From NCBI RefSeq assembly GCF_002155685.1, contig NZ_MUYK01000010.1, positions 29,500-93,499 of the forward strand: a DNA stretch of 64,000 bases, in the 5' to 3' direction. Shown here piece after piece: positions 51,377 through 60,576 of this stretch (its first letter is position 1; each line of letters starts with the position of its first letter). The notes beneath the pieces are model-generated. The model searched no databases, was not told the DNA's origin, and saw only the letters and a list, made by a program, of their open reading frames with translations. Made by a program: the position numbers and the translations under genes. This DNA is from Erythrobacter colymbi (GTDB lineage: Bacteria; Pseudomonadota; Alphaproteobacteria; Sphingomonadales; Sphingomonadaceae).

Positions 51377-52284
51377 TGGGCGAGACGGTGACGACGGCAG
51401 CGCGGATCGACGGCAAGGCCTTCGCCGAGGGCCTGCGCGCGCGGATCGGCGCGGCGGCGGCGGCGTTCACGCAGGCCACCGCGCGCCGCCCCGGCCTCGC
51501 GGTGGTGCTCGTCGGCGATGATGCCGCGAGCCAGGTCTATGTCGGCGCCAAGGCCAAGGCCTGCGAGGCGGCCGGCATCGCCAGTTTCGAGCATCGCCTG
51601 CCCGCCACCACCAGCGCGGCCGAGCTGCTGACGCTGGTCGAGCGGCTGAACCGCGATCCCGAGGTCGATGGCATCCTCGTCCAGCTCCCGCTGCCGCAGG
51701 GGCTCGACGAGCAGGCGGTGATCGCCGCGATCGATCCGGACAAGGATGTCGACGGGTTCCATGTGATCAACGCCGGGCGGCTCTCCGTGGGGCAGGAGGG
51801 CTTCGTCCCCTGCACGCCGCTGGGCTGCCTGATGCTGCTGCAGGATCACCTCGGCGATCTCAGCGGTCTCGATGCAGTGGTGATCGGCCGCTCGAATATC
51901 GTCGGCAAGCCGATGGCGCAGCTGCTGACCGACGCCAACGCCACGGTCACCATCGCGCATAGCCGCACCAAGAACCTGCCCGAGGTCGTCCGCCGCGCGG
52001 ACATCGTGGTCGCTGCCGTGGGCCGTCCGGGGATGGTGCGCGGGGACTGGATCAAGCCGGGCGCGACCGTGATCGACGTCGGCATCAACCGCTTGGCCCC
52101 CACCGAGGACAAGCCCAAGGGCAGGCTCGTCGGCGATGTCCACTACGGCGAGGCGCTGGCAGTCGCGGGCGCGATCACCCCGGTGCCGGGCGGGGTCGGA
52201 CCGATGACCATCGCCGTGCTGCTGCGCAACACGCTGGTGGCGGCGCACCGTCATGCGGGGCTGGACGCGCCGGAGGGTATCTAA
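51376..52284 (+). CDS. folD: Bifunctional methylenetetrahydrofolate dehydrogenase/cyclohydrolase
   Basis: The 302-residue enzyme interconverts 5,10-methylene- and 10-formyl-tetrahydrofolate. It has the [14 protein letters not shown] block with the catalytic Lys (Y-x3-K), [25 protein letters not shown], the Rossmann signature [17 protein letters not shown] and the family end [16 protein letters not shown]. All active-site blocks are intact. It is coupled to yggT and followed by an inverted repeat that may end the transcript. Confidence 0.96.
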   Translation: MGETVTTAARIDGKAFAEGLRARIGAAAAAFTQATARRPGLAVVLVGDDAASQVYVGAKAKACEAAGIASFEHRLPATTSAAELLTLVERLNRDPEVDGILVQLPLPQGLDEQAVIAAIDPDKDVDGFHVINAGRLSVGQEGFVPCTPLGCLMLLQDHLGDLSGLDAVVIGRSNIVGKPMAQLLTDANATVTIAHSRTKNLPEVVRRADIVVAAVGRPGMVRGDWIKPGATVIDVGINRLAPTEDKPKGRLVGDVHYGEALAVAGAITPVPGGVGPMTIAVLLRNTLVAAHRHAGLDAPEGI

Positions 52285-52291
52285 CATATCT

Positions 52292-52369
52292 CCGTTCGGG
52301 CTGAGCCTGTCGAAGCCCTGCTTTTCGCTTTCAGGAAGAACGGCCCTTCGACAAGCTCAGGGCGAACGG
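52292..52369. repeat. Inverted repeat, CTGAGCTTGTCGAAG family, copy 2
   Basis: Arms at 52292-52318 and 52343-52369 match at about 23 of 27 positions, the right arm carrying cttcgacaagctcagggcg. They are the same family as the element at 29258-29342. It lies eight bases after the folD stop and nine bases before the next ATG. Confidence 0.8.
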
Positions 52370-52377
52370 AGGTTTCC

Positions 52378-53130
52378 ATGCGCGTCGTTGCCTTGATCCT
52401 GGTGCTCGCTCTCGCCGCCTGCGCCGGGCCGAACCGCCGGGCGGGGCCGCCGCCTGCGGTGATCGACCGGGTGCTGAAGAACGCGCCGGGCGCCGGGCAG
52501 CCGAGCACCATCGTCGCCGCCGAGCTCGCCTTCTCGCGGGCCGCGCGCGAGAACGGGCAGTGGACCGCCTTCCGCCAGTTCGCCGCTCCGGGCGCGATGA
52601 TCCACGGCGGCAACGGGCCCTTCCCGGCGCAGGCCTGGCTCGCCACCCAGACCGATCCCGCGCAGGCCGTGCAATGGTCGCCGCGCGCGGTGGTGGTGAG
52701 CTGTGACGGGGGCCTCGCGGTCAGTAAGGGCCGGTTCCGCGATCCCGACGGCACTGTCGGCAATTTCGTTACCGTGTGGGAACGCCAGCCCGACGGCGAA
52801 TACCGCTATGTCTTCGACGTCGGCGGCGCGGACAATCCGCAGCCGCCGCCCAAGCAGCGGATCGAGGAGGGCGAGATCATCGTCACCGCGCTCGATCTCG
52901 TCGAAGGCCTGATCGCGAGCTGCCCGCGCGGCGGCAATCCGGTGCCCCCGCCGCCTGCCCTGCCCATCGGCGAGGACGGCAAGGAAGGCGCGACCCTCTC
53001 GCGTGACGGCACCCTGCGCTGGCGCTGGACCCACGGCGCGGACGGGACGCGGGCCATCGCGGCGGACTACTTCTACGAAGGCCGCTGGGTCACCGCGATC
53101 GAACAAAGCCTTGCCCCCGACCCCAAATGA
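52378..53130 (+). CDS. Hypothetical lipoprotein with NTF2-like domain
   Basis: The 250-residue protein has a lipobox, LAAC, with Cys at residue 15, so it is probably lipid-anchored. The domain that follows (STIVAAELAFSRAARENGQWTAFRQFAAPGAMIH, then VVVSCDGGLAVSKGRFRDPDGTVGNFVTVWERQPDGEYRYVFD) looks like the SnoaL/DUF4440 NTF2 fold. After a proline-rich PQPPPKQ the C-terminal part is less clear. The function is unknown. The inverted repeat directly upstream leaves room for a short leader only. Confidence 0.75.
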   Translation: MRVVALILVLALAACAGPNRRAGPPPAVIDRVLKNAPGAGQPSTIVAAELAFSRAARENGQWTAFRQFAAPGAMIHGGNGPFPAQAWLATQTDPAQAVQWSPRAVVVSCDGGLAVSKGRFRDPDGTVGNFVTVWERQPDGEYRYVFDVGGADNPQPPPKQRIEEGEIIVTALDLVEGLIASCPRGGNPVPPPPALPIGEDGKEGATLSRDGTLRWRWTHGADGTRAIAADYFYEGRWVTAIEQSLAPDPK

Positions 53131-53156
53131 TGTGAGGGGCCGAGGCAGTTGATCCC

Positions 53157-53789
53157 ATGGCCCTGACCGAGACCTTCCTTTCCGCCTTCGTCACCCTGTT
53201 CGTGGTGATCGACCCGCCCGGGTGCGCGCCGATCTATGCCGGGCTGACCAAGGGCGCGACCCCGGCGCAAGCGCGCAGCATGGCGCTGCGGGCGACGGGG
53301 ATTGCCTCGGCGATCCTGCTGGTCTTCGCGCTGTTCGGGCAGGAACTGCTCGGCGCGCTCCATATCGAGCTCAACTCGTTCCGCATCGCGGGCGGGCTGA
53401 TGCTGTTCTTCATCGCCTTCGACATGGTCTTCGAGAAGCGCACCCAGCGCCGCGAGGAGCGCGCCGAGAAGATCGCCGCCACGCCCGAGATCGAGGATGT
53501 CTCGGTCTTCCCGATGGCGATGCCGATGCTGGCGGGCCCCGGCGCGATCGCGGCGATCATGCTGCTGATGAACGAGGCCCACGGCGACTGGGCGATCATG
53601 GGGCAGGTGCTCGCCGCGCTGGTCGCCGTGCTGGTCATCACCGCCGCCGCACTGGTCGCCGCCGGGCCGCTGATCCGGCTGCTGGGCGACAAGGTCGAGG
53701 CGGTCATCACCCGCCTGCTCGGCGTGCTGCTGGCCGCGCTCGCGGCGCAATATGTGATCGATGGCCTGAAGGGCAGTTTCGGGCTCTAG
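53157..53789 (+). CDS. MarC family integral membrane protein
   Basis: The 210-residue protein has six hydrophobic segments and MarC/UPF0056 blocks: FVTLFVVIDPPGCAPIY, RIAGGLMLFFIAFDMVFEK, VFPMAMPMLAGPGAIAAIMLL and a final LLGVLLAALAAQYVIDGLK. E. coli MarC was once linked to multiple antibiotic resistance but shown not to confer it; its role is unknown. The DPPG motif in place of DPxG/N is common in the family. Confidence 0.9.
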   Translation: MALTETFLSAFVTLFVVIDPPGCAPIYAGLTKGATPAQARSMALRATGIASAILLVFALFGQELLGALHIELNSFRIAGGLMLFFIAFDMVFEKRTQRREERAEKIAATPEIEDVSVFPMAMPMLAGPGAIAAIMLLMNEAHGDWAIMGQVLAALVAVLVITAAALVAAGPLIRLLGDKVEAVITRLLGVLLAALAAQYVIDGLKGSFGL

Positions 53790-53843
53790 CCCGCCGCTCC
53801 GGCCCGCTCTAAGAGCGATCCGTCAACGCGATAGGGATACCCG

Positions 53844-54896
53844 ATGTTCAAGCATTTCGGCGGTTCGCTGCTGTTCACTCTGATCGGCCTTGCGGTCGGC
53901 GGCTGGTATGGCTGGGAGCTGACCGGCACCTTCGACGGCGTGCTGTCGATCGTGTGGATCTGCGCGGTGCTGGCGGTGCTGGAGGTCTCGCTGTCGTTCG
54001 ACAACGCGGCGGTGAACGCCTCGGTGCTCAAGGACATGGACCCGGTCTGGCAGCAGCGCTTCCTGACGTGGGGCATCGCCATCGCGGTGTTCGGGATGCG
54101 GATCGTCTTCCCGCTGGTGATCGTGATGGTCGCCGCGAGCCTCGGACCCGTCGAGGCGCTGAAGCTCGCGCTCAACGAGCCGGCCAAGTATCAGGCGATC
54201 GTTTCCGATGCGCACGTGGGCCTGATGGGCTTCGGCGGGGCGTTCCTCGGGATGGTCGGCCTCAAGTACTTCTTCGATTCCGACAAGGACGTGAACTGGA
54301 TCGACGTGATCGAACGCCCGCTCGCCAAGGTCGCGAACATCGAATCCCTCACCATCGGCGTGGTGCTGGCGGGGACCTGGGCGGTCTCCAGCGTACTGCC
54401 GCCCGAAGAGGCGCATACCTTCCTGATCGCCGCCATCGCAGGCCTGCTGACCTATCTCGCGGTCGAGATCGTCAACCACCTGCTCGAACCGCCGACGCCC
54501 TCGACAGGTGACGTCGCCAAGGCGGGCTTCGGCGCGTTCCTCTATCTCGAAGTGCTGGACGCCAGCTTCAGCTTCGACGGCGTGATCGGCGCCTTCGCGC
54601 TCACCAACAACCTGATCGTGATCGCCATCGGCCTTGGCATCGGGGCGATGTTCGTGCGCTCGATGACGATCTTCCTCGTCCACAAGGGCACGATGAGCGA
54701 ATACCGCTACCTCGAACACGGCGCGTTCTACGCGATCCTGGCGCTGGCGGTGATCATGTACCTCAACACCTTTGCGCATATCTCGGAAGTGATCACCGGC
54801 CTGATCGGCGCGGTGCTGATCGGGCTGGCGTTCTGGTCCTCGGTGAAGTGGAACCGCAACAACCCCGCCCACGCGCAGGACGAGGTCGGGGCTTGA
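53844..54896 (+). CDS. DUF475 (TerC-related) membrane protein
   Basis: The 350-residue membrane protein has about nine hydrophobic segments and two conserved acidic membrane blocks: VLEVSLSFDNAAVNASVLKDM and EVLDASFSFDGVIGAFALTNN. Each carries the SFDN/D-type motif of the TerC-like superfamily, in which Asp residues in the membrane are thought to bind Mn or another divalent cation. DUF475 proteins are often found with tellurium-resistance (ter) genes, but none is nearby. The next small gene overlaps its stop by four bases. Confidence 0.88.
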   Translation: MFKHFGGSLLFTLIGLAVGGWYGWELTGTFDGVLSIVWICAVLAVLEVSLSFDNAAVNASVLKDMDPVWQQRFLTWGIAIAVFGMRIVFPLVIVMVAASLGPVEALKLALNEPAKYQAIVSDAHVGLMGFGGAFLGMVGLKYFFDSDKDVNWIDVIERPLAKVANIESLTIGVVLAGTWAVSSVLPPEEAHTFLIAAIAGLLTYLAVEIVNHLLEPPTPSTGDVAKAGFGAFLYLEVLDASFSFDGVIGAFALTNNLIVIAIGLGIGAMFVRSMTIFLVHKGTMSEYRYLEHGAFYAILALAVIMYLNTFAHISEVITGLIGAVLIGLAFWSSVKWNRNNPAHAQDEVGA

Positions 54897-55189
54897 GGGT
54901 CACCGCCTTCGGCGCGCTGACCGCCGCGGTGCTGGCGGCGGGGCTGGTGCTGGTGGCACTGCTAGGGCTGGTGCTGCTGATGGGCGACTGCGCGGCGGCG
55001 ACGGATACCGACGCGGCGCTCAAGTCCTGCATCGCCGAGGGGCGGCGGCAGGTGTTCGCCTATCTGGTGTTGGCGCCGGTGATGTGGGTGGCGGGCGTGG
55101 CGCTCGCGCTGCGCAAGAAACCTTACGCGATGCTGGTCGGCCTGCTCGCCGGCCCCATCAGCCTTGCGGCTGTCGGCGTCGTCTTCTAG
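54893..55189 (+). CDS. Small two-to-three-helix membrane protein
   Basis: The 98-residue protein starts at TTG overlapping the DUF475 stop (TTGA). It has hydrophobic segments at about 4-30 (FGALTAAVLAAGLVLVALLG onward), 55-70 and 78-98, with two Cys (DCAAAT, KSCIAEG) in the outer loop. No family is known. Coupling to the DUF475 gene suggests a functional link. The stop codon shares bases with the stop of the convergent YciI gene. Confidence 0.6.
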   Translation: MRVTAFGALTAAVLAAGLVLVALLGLVLLMGDCAAATDTDAALKSCIAEGRRQVFAYLVLAPVMWVAGVALALRKKPYAMLVGLLAGPISLAAVGVVF

Positions 55190-55473
55190 GCCCAGTCGCC
55201 CAGCAGCGGGGTGAATTCGTCCACCCGGATCAGCTGCCACACCCCGCCGGTGAGGTAGGGATCGTCCGCGAGAATGGCGCGCGCGGCGGCTTCGTCCTCG
55301 GCCTTCACGATCAGCAGCGAGCCGATGATCAAGCCATCGGCGCGCTTCAGCGGGCCGACGATCACGAAGTGCTCGGCATTGGCGTGGACGAATTCGAGGT
55401 GGGCCGGGCGATGGATCGCGCGCAGCCGTCCGCCGTCTTCACCGTCGCGGCAATGGAAGCAGAACATGCGCAT
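55186..55473 (-). CDS. YciI-family protein
   Basis: The 95-residue protein has the dimeric ferredoxin-like YciI fold: MRMFCFHCRDGEDGGRLRA, HLEFVHANAEHFVIVGPL, GSLLIVKAEDEAAARAI and DDPYLTGGVWQLIRVDEF. The His and Asp in HLEF and DDPY are the conserved pair near the pocket. YciI proteins may be small hydrolases or isomerases; one homologue acts on chlorinated hydroquinone-like substrates. I start at the ATG giving MRMFCFHC. Confidence 0.88.
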   Translation of the reverse strand: MRMFCFHCRDGEDGGRLRAIHRPAHLEFVHANAEHFVIVGPLKRADGLIIGSLLIVKAEDEAAARAILADDPYLTGGVWQLIRVDEFTPLLGDWA

Positions 55474-55624
55474 GATGGTGAATGGCCCCTGTTGGTCGAA
55501 CGCGAAGGCTAAACGCAGGCCGCGCGGCGGGCAAGCGGGCCGTTGCAAAACCCGCGCTTGAAGCGCAGCCTCTTGCCGTCCAGAGGGCCGCCTTGCTCTC
55601 TCGAATCGTTTCAGGTGAAACCAG

Positions 55625-58600
55625 ATGGCCGACTACACCGCCGCCCCAGCAATCGACCGCACCGACCTGCGCCGTGCCTATCGTCAGGACGAGGAAGCCT
55701 GCATCGCCGAACGGCTGGAGCAGGCCGCCCCTGCCGCCAGGGTGCACGAAGCCGCCGCGCGCCTTGCGATCGACCTGATCGAAGGGGCGAGGGCCAAGAA
55801 GGCGAGCGGGATTGACGCGTTCCTCCAGCAATACGGCCTCGATACCGAGGAAGGCATCGCGCTGATGTGCCTGGCCGAAGCGCTGCTGCGCGTGCCCGAT
55901 GCGGCGACGGCGGACGCGCTGATCAAGGACAAGATCGGCAGCATCGATTGGGGCGAGCATCTGGGCGAAAGCTCGTCCACCTTCGTCAACGCGGCGACCT
56001 TCTCGCTGATGCTGACGGGCGAAGTGCTCGATCCGCCGGACGCGCGGCAGAAGGGTCTGGGGAGCGCCTTCAAGCGCGCGATGAACCGGCTGGGCGAGCC
56101 GGTGATCCGCACGGCGACGGGCCAGGCGATGAAGATTTTGGGCGGCCAGTTCGTGTTCGGCCGCACCATCGACGAAGCGCTGAAGCGCGCCGCGCCCGAA
56201 CGCGCGCGGGGGATCACGCACAGCTTCGACATGCTCGGCGAGGCGGCGATGACCTTCGCCGATGCCGAGAAATACCGGCAGGCCTACGAAAGCGCGCTGG
56301 CGCGGCTGGTGCGCGAATCCGGCGCGGGCGTGGCGGGCTCGCCCGGGATTTCGGTGAAGCTGTCGGCGCTGCACCCGAAGTACAATTTCTTCCATGCAGG
56401 CGAGGCCAAGGCTGCGATGATTCCGGTGATCCGCGACCTCGCCGTGAAGGCGCGCGACGCGGACATCCACTTCACCATCGATGCCGAGGAAGCCGAGCGG
56501 CTCGAACTCAGCATGGACATCATCGAGGAACTGGTCGCCGATGACGACCTGTTCCGCCGCCCGGACGGCAGCCGGTGGGAGGGCTTCGGCCTCGCCATCC
56601 AGGCCTATTCGAAGCGCGGGATCTGGGTGTGCGACTGGGCGGGGAAGGTGGCCCGCAGGCACGGGCGCAAGCTGTTCGTGCGGCTGGTCAAGGGCGCCTA
56701 CTGGGACAGCGAGGTGAAGCTCTCGCAGGTGGGCGGCTACACCGATTACCCGGTGTTCACCCGCAAGGTCGCGACCGATGTGAGCTACCTCGCCTGCGCC
56801 GCGCGGCTGTTCGAGCACAGCGATGTGATCCGCCCCGCCTTCGCCACGCACAACGCCTACACCATCGGGGCGATCAAGCATCTCGCCGCCGGCCGCCCGT
56901 TCGAATTCCAGCGCCTGCACGGCATGGGCGAGGAGGTCTATGACGCGCTCCACGCGCTCGAGGGCAACCAGCGTACGCCGGTCAGGATTTACGCTCCCGT
57001 GGGTGGGCACAAGGAACTGCTCGCCTATCTGGTGCGCCGCCTGCTCGAGAACGGAGCCAACACCAGCTTCGTCAACCGCATGGGCGATGCCGACATTCCG
57101 GCCGAGGAGCTGGTGGGCGATCCGGTCGCGGAGCTCGCCGCGATGAACCCGCGCCGCAATCCGGCGATCCCGCTGCCGGGGGCAATCTTCGCGAAGCGGC
57201 AGAATAGCGCGGGCGTCGATCTCTCCGATCCGCTGGTGCTGGGGCCGCTGATGAATCAGCTCAAGGCGCTCGAAAGCCGCCAGTGGGCCGCCGAGCCGAC
57301 TTTCGGGGGCACCGGCGCGGTGGTGAACGTCACCTCGCCGCATGATCCCTCGCGCATCGTCGGCACCCGCCGTGACGCGACTGCCGCCGACGTCGACGCC
57401 GCCTTCACCCGTGCCGCCGCAATCCAGCCCGGCTGGGACGCCCTGGGCGGCGAGGCGCGCGCGCTGTTGCTCGAAGAGGCCGCCGACCTGTTCGAGGCGC
57501 ACACCGCAGAATTCCTCAGCCTGTGCCAGCGAGAGGCGGGCAAGACGCTGCTCGATAGCGTGCTCGAGCTGCGCGAGGCGGTCGACTTCCTGCGCTATTA
57601 TGCCGCCGAAGCGCGCCGCCAGTTTGCCGCGCCCGTCATCCTTCCGGGGCCGACGGGGGAGGAGAACAGCCTCACCCTCCACGGGCGCGGCGTCTTCGCC
57701 ACGATCAGCCCGTGGAACTTCCCGCTCGCGATCTTCATCGGCATGGCGAGCGCCGCGCTCGCCGCTGGCAACAGCGTCATCGCCAAGCCCGCCGAGCAGA
57801 CCCCGCTGATCGCCGCGCTGGCGGTGAAGCTGTGCCACGAGGCCGGCATCCCGCCCGAGGCGCTGCAACTGCTCCCCGGCGCGGGCGAGGTCGGGCAGCT
57901 CATCACCGCCGACCCGCGCCTTGCGGGCGTCGCCTTCACCGGCTCGACCGACACCGCCCGCGCGATCAACCGCGCGCTGGCGATGCGCGACGGCCCGATC
58001 GCCACGCTGATCGCCGAGACCGGCGGGCAGAATGCGATGATCGTGGACTCGTCAGCCCTACCCGAACAGGTGGTGCGCGACGTGCTGGCGAGCAGCTTCC
58101 AGAGCGCGGGCCAACGCTGTTCGGCGCTGCGGGTGCTCTACCTTCAGGAAGACATCGCCGGACCGGTGCTGGAGATGATCCGCGGCGGGTTCGAGGCGCT
58201 GACCGTGGGCGACCCGTCCGACCTTTCCACCGATGTCGGCCCGGTGATCGACGCCGAAGCCAAGGCGCTGCTCGAGGCGCACGTTGCCGATTGCATCGCG
58301 AAGGGCCTCAAGGTGGAGCGCCTCCCCGGCGCGCCGACCGTGGGCCACTTCGTCGCCCCGACGATCATCGAGATCGGCTCGATCGCCGACCTCGCGCGCG
58401 AGAATTTCGGCCCCGTGCTGCACGTGGTGCGCTTCAAGGCGGGCGAATTGGGCAGGGTCGTGGACGATATCAACGCCACCGGCTTCGGCCTCACCCTCGG
58501 CCTCCACAGCCGCATCGCCGAGACCCGGCGCTTCGTGCAGGCCCACGCACGCGTCGGCAATTTCTATGTCAACCGCAACCAGATCGGCGCGGTGGTCGAA

Positions 58601-58747
58601 AGCCAGCCCTTCGGCGGCGAGGGCCTCTCGGGCACCGGGCCGAAAGCGGGCGGCCCCCACTACCTCGCCCGCTTCGCCACCGAGCGCGTGACCTGCATCG
58701 ACACCACCGCGGCAGGGGGCAACGCGAGCCTGCTGGCGGCGGGTTAA
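55625..58747 (+). CDS. putA: Bifunctional proline dehydrogenase/glutamate semialdehyde dehydrogenase
   Basis: The 1040-residue enzyme oxidises proline to glutamate in two steps. The proline dehydrogenase barrel (about 85-480) shows SVKLSALHPKYNF, HFTIDAEEAERLELS and RLVKGAYWDSEVK; the aldehyde dehydrogenase (about 530-1020) shows TISPWNFPLAIFIG, FTGSTDTARAIN, ETGGQNAMIV and catalytic Cys in GQRCSALR. No ribbon-helix-helix DNA-binding domain precedes the barrel, and the protein is shorter than trifunctional E. coli PutA (1320), so it does not regulate its own gene. A separate regulator such as PutR is not seen nearby. Confidence 0.95.
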   Translation: MADYTAAPAIDRTDLRRAYRQDEEACIAERLEQAAPAARVHEAAARLAIDLIEGARAKKASGIDAFLQQYGLDTEEGIALMCLAEALLRVPDAATADALIKDKIGSIDWGEHLGESSSTFVNAATFSLMLTGEVLDPPDARQKGLGSAFKRAMNRLGEPVIRTATGQAMKILGGQFVFGRTIDEALKRAAPERARGITHSFDMLGEAAMTFADAEKYRQAYESALARLVRESGAGVAGSPGISVKLSALHPKYNFFHAGEAKAAMIPVIRDLAVKARDADIHFTIDAEEAERLELSMDIIEELVADDDLFRRPDGSRWEGFGLAIQAYSKRGIWVCDWAGKVARRHGRKLFVRLVKGAYWDSEVKLSQVGGYTDYPVFTRKVATDVSYLACAARLFEHSDVIRPAFATHNAYTIGAIKHLAAGRPFEFQRLHGMGEEVYDALHALEGNQRTPVRIYAPVGGHKELLAYLVRRLLENGANTSFVNRMGDADIPAEELVGDPVAELAAMNPRRNPAIPLPGAIFAKRQNSAGVDLSDPLVLGPLMNQLKALESRQWAAEPTFGGTGAVVNVTSPHDPSRIVGTRRDATAADVDAAFTRAAAIQPGWDALGGEARALLLEEAADLFEAHTAEFLSLCQREAGKTLLDSVLELREAVDFLRYYAAEARRQFAAPVILPGPTGEENSLTLHGRGVFATISPWNFPLAIFIGMASAALAAGNSVIAKPAEQTPLIAALAVKLCHEAGIPPEALQLLPGAGEVGQLITADPRLAGVAFTGSTDTARAINRALAMRDGPIATLIAETGGQNAMIVDSSALPEQVVRDVLASSFQSAGQRCSALRVLYLQEDIAGPVLEMIRGGFEALTVGDPSDLSTDVGPVIDAEAKALLEAHVADCIAKGLKVERLPGAPTVGHFVAPTIIEIGSIADLARENFGPVLHVVRFKAGELGRVVDDINATGFGLTLGLHSRIAETRRFVQAHARVGNFYVNRNQIGAVVESQPFGGEGLSGTGPKAGGPHYLARFATERVTCIDTTAAGGNASLLAAG

Positions 58748-58750
58748 GGA

Positions 58751-59029
58751 GTGGGCCTCTACACGATTGTCTGCGAGTTCATGGGCACGACCAGCGTGAT
58801 GCAGGTGTCCGCGTCCGGCGGGGAGGCGGCAGCGCAGGCATGGACACGCCAGCTTCGGGCGGAAGCGCTATTCGGCCCGTCGTCCGGCCGCGTTGCCGGG
58901 GCCGTCGAGGAAAGCCTCCTGACACTTCCTCCCACTCCGGTTGCCGGAGTGGTGAAGGTTTGGTGCCTGTCGACCTCGTGCGACGGGCAGCTGTGCCTCG
59001 CCAACATCGTGGAAACGAACCCGCTCTAG
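58751..59029 (+). CDS. Small hypothetical protein downstream of putA
   Basis: The 92-residue protein starts at GTG three bases after the putA stop, with GGGTTAAGGAG ahead of it, so it is co-transcribed and possibly co-translated. It starts MGLYTIVCEFMGTTSVMQVSA and ends KVWCLSTSCDGQLCLANIV, with Cys residues at both ends; the pattern suggests a small alpha/beta protein. No family was recognised. Its stop overlaps by four bases the end of the convergent gene. Confidence 0.6.
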   Translation: MGLYTIVCEFMGTTSVMQVSASGGEAAAQAWTRQLRAEALFGPSSGRVAGAVEESLLTLPPTPVAGVVKVWCLSTSCDGQLCLANIVETNPL

Positions 59030-59586
59030 CCCTCGCGCGTCAGCCGGATATCGATCTCCCGCGTCACATAGGTCCACTCCTCGCTTGCGCGCAGGCGCAC
59101 GAGCAGTTCATCGAACAGCCCCTCGTGCTCGGGGGCGAATTCGAACCAGGTGAGGAAATCGAAGGGCTCTCCCAGGTCGCGGCCGTGGTGCAGGCGGCGA
59201 GCGATTTGCGGCAGGTATTCCATCCCGATGCTCGTGTGGCGCGACTGCTCCTCGTAGATGCGGCGGCGTTCGTCCTGCGCGAGCGCCCACCACGCCTCGC
59301 TCTTCGAGATCGGGATCAGCGCCGCCCGCCGCGCTGCGCGGCGGCCCAGCGGGCTGCCGCGCGCCGACAATTCGCTGAACTCCTCGCGCAGCGTGTAGCG
59401 CAGGTGGCTCGCCACGCCCGAGAGCGTCCACAAGGCCCCGCGCGCGTCGGCGAGGCCACCCTGCCGCACCGAAAGCCCCGCAACCTGCGGCAGGCTCTCT
59501 CCGGCAAGCGTCGTCATCGCCGTCACCGCCCAGTCACCCCGGACGCCGCCATCAAAAGACCACAGAACCCGCGCGCCATATGTCAT
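59026..59586 (-). CDS. Chlorite-dismutase-family protein
   Basis: The 186-residue protein resembles the chlorite dismutase superfamily (Cld/HemQ/DyP-like ferredoxin fold). The C-terminal half has SRHTSIGMEYLPQIARRLHHG, then FDFLTWFEFAPEHEGLFDELLVRLR and EWTYVTREIDIRL, where a His of the LHHG block is the probable proximal heme ligand. Small dimeric members exist, and many of unknown function lack chlorite activity. It is too short and diverged to be called HemQ. It runs divergently from the endonuclease/exonuclease/phosphatase gene, 69 bases away. Confidence 0.75.
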   Translation of the reverse strand: MTYGARVLWSFDGGVRGDWAVTAMTTLAGESLPQVAGLSVRQGGLADARGALWTLSGVASHLRYTLREEFSELSARGSPLGRRAARRAALIPISKSEAWWALAQDERRRIYEEQSRHTSIGMEYLPQIARRLHHGRDLGEPFDFLTWFEFAPEHEGLFDELLVRLRASEEWTYVTREIDIRLTREG

Positions 59587-59655
59587 GCGGCAAGGATGCG
59601 ACGAGGCGCGCGCTTCGCTCTATCGAATTAGCGCGGCGAAGGTTAGCTTGCGCCG

Positions 59656-60378
59656 ATGCCGGACGCCGCTCCCCCGCCTGCCGCCTTCAAGGTCGCGAGC
59701 TACAACATCCACAAGGGCGTCGGCACCGACCGCCGCCGCGATCCGGCGCGCATCCTCAATGTGCTGAACGAGGTCGGCGCGGACGTGGTGTGCCTGCAGG
59801 AGGCGGACTTGAGGTTCGGCACCCGCGCGAGTGTGCTCCCGCGCTTCCTGATCGAGGGGCATAGCGACTACGTCCCCGTGCCGCTCGATGTGCAGGGGGA
59901 TTCGATGGGCTGGCACGGCAACGCGATCCTCGTGCGGCGCGGGATTGCGGTGGAGAGCCACGACATCCTCCACATCCCCTGCCTCGAGCCGAGGGGCGTG
60001 GTGACGGCAAGGCTGCGCATCGGAGAGGCGGCGCTGACGGTGTTCGGGATGCACCTCGACCTCTCGGGCCTGTGGCGCGTCCGTCAGGCCCGCACCATCG
60101 CCGCGCTGGGCGAAGCGGCGCGCGCGAGTGGCCCGGTGGTGCTGATGGGCGACCTCAACGAATGGCGCGCGGTCGCGGGCTGCTTCCGCGAGTTCGGGCG
60201 GCATTTCACCCTGCTCGACCCCGGCCCCAGCTTCCCGAGCCGCCGCCCCTTGGGCAGGCTCGACCGGATCATGCATTGCGAAGCGCTGACAGCGCAGGAC
60301 TGCGGCGTCCACCGCAGCGCGCTGGCGGCGAGCGCGTCCGATCACTTGCCGGTGTGGGCGGAGTTTTTAGCGGGGTGA
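59656..60378 (+). CDS. Endonuclease/exonuclease/phosphatase family protein
   Basis: The 240-residue protein has the EEP fold: FKVASYNIHKGVGTDRR, VVCLQEADLRFG, FGMHLDLSG, VLMGDLNEWRA and the final ASDHLPVWAEF. The Asn, Glu, Asp, Asn and Asp-His residues in these blocks form the metal and catalytic site, all present. The family includes DNA repair nucleases, sphingomyelinases and phosphodiesterases; its cytoplasmic position and lack of a signal peptide leave the substrate open. In several proteobacteria such genes sit next to phospholipase D-type genes, which are not here. Confidence 0.85.
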   Translation: MPDAAPPPAAFKVASYNIHKGVGTDRRRDPARILNVLNEVGADVVCLQEADLRFGTRASVLPRFLIEGHSDYVPVPLDVQGDSMGWHGNAILVRRGIAVESHDILHIPCLEPRGVVTARLRIGEAALTVFGMHLDLSGLWRVRQARTIAALGEAARASGPVVLMGDLNEWRAVAGCFREFGRHFTLLDPGPSFPSRRPLGRLDRIMHCEALTAQDCGVHRSALAASASDHLPVWAEFLAG

Positions 60379-60576
60379 GGGGCGGATGGCTGCTTTCGGG
60401 CGAAAGGCACGATGCGCTGAATGACCGGGCGTGGGTGGAATGCTGAATGGCAGCTTAAGGCATGGCTGATTGCTTCTGGCGGCACTTTCCAGCTTAGGCG
60501 AATGGTGAATTCGAACACCACGGCTACGAGAGTAAAGCATCCGATCCTCGCAAGAGGTTTACATTACTGCGGGCGC

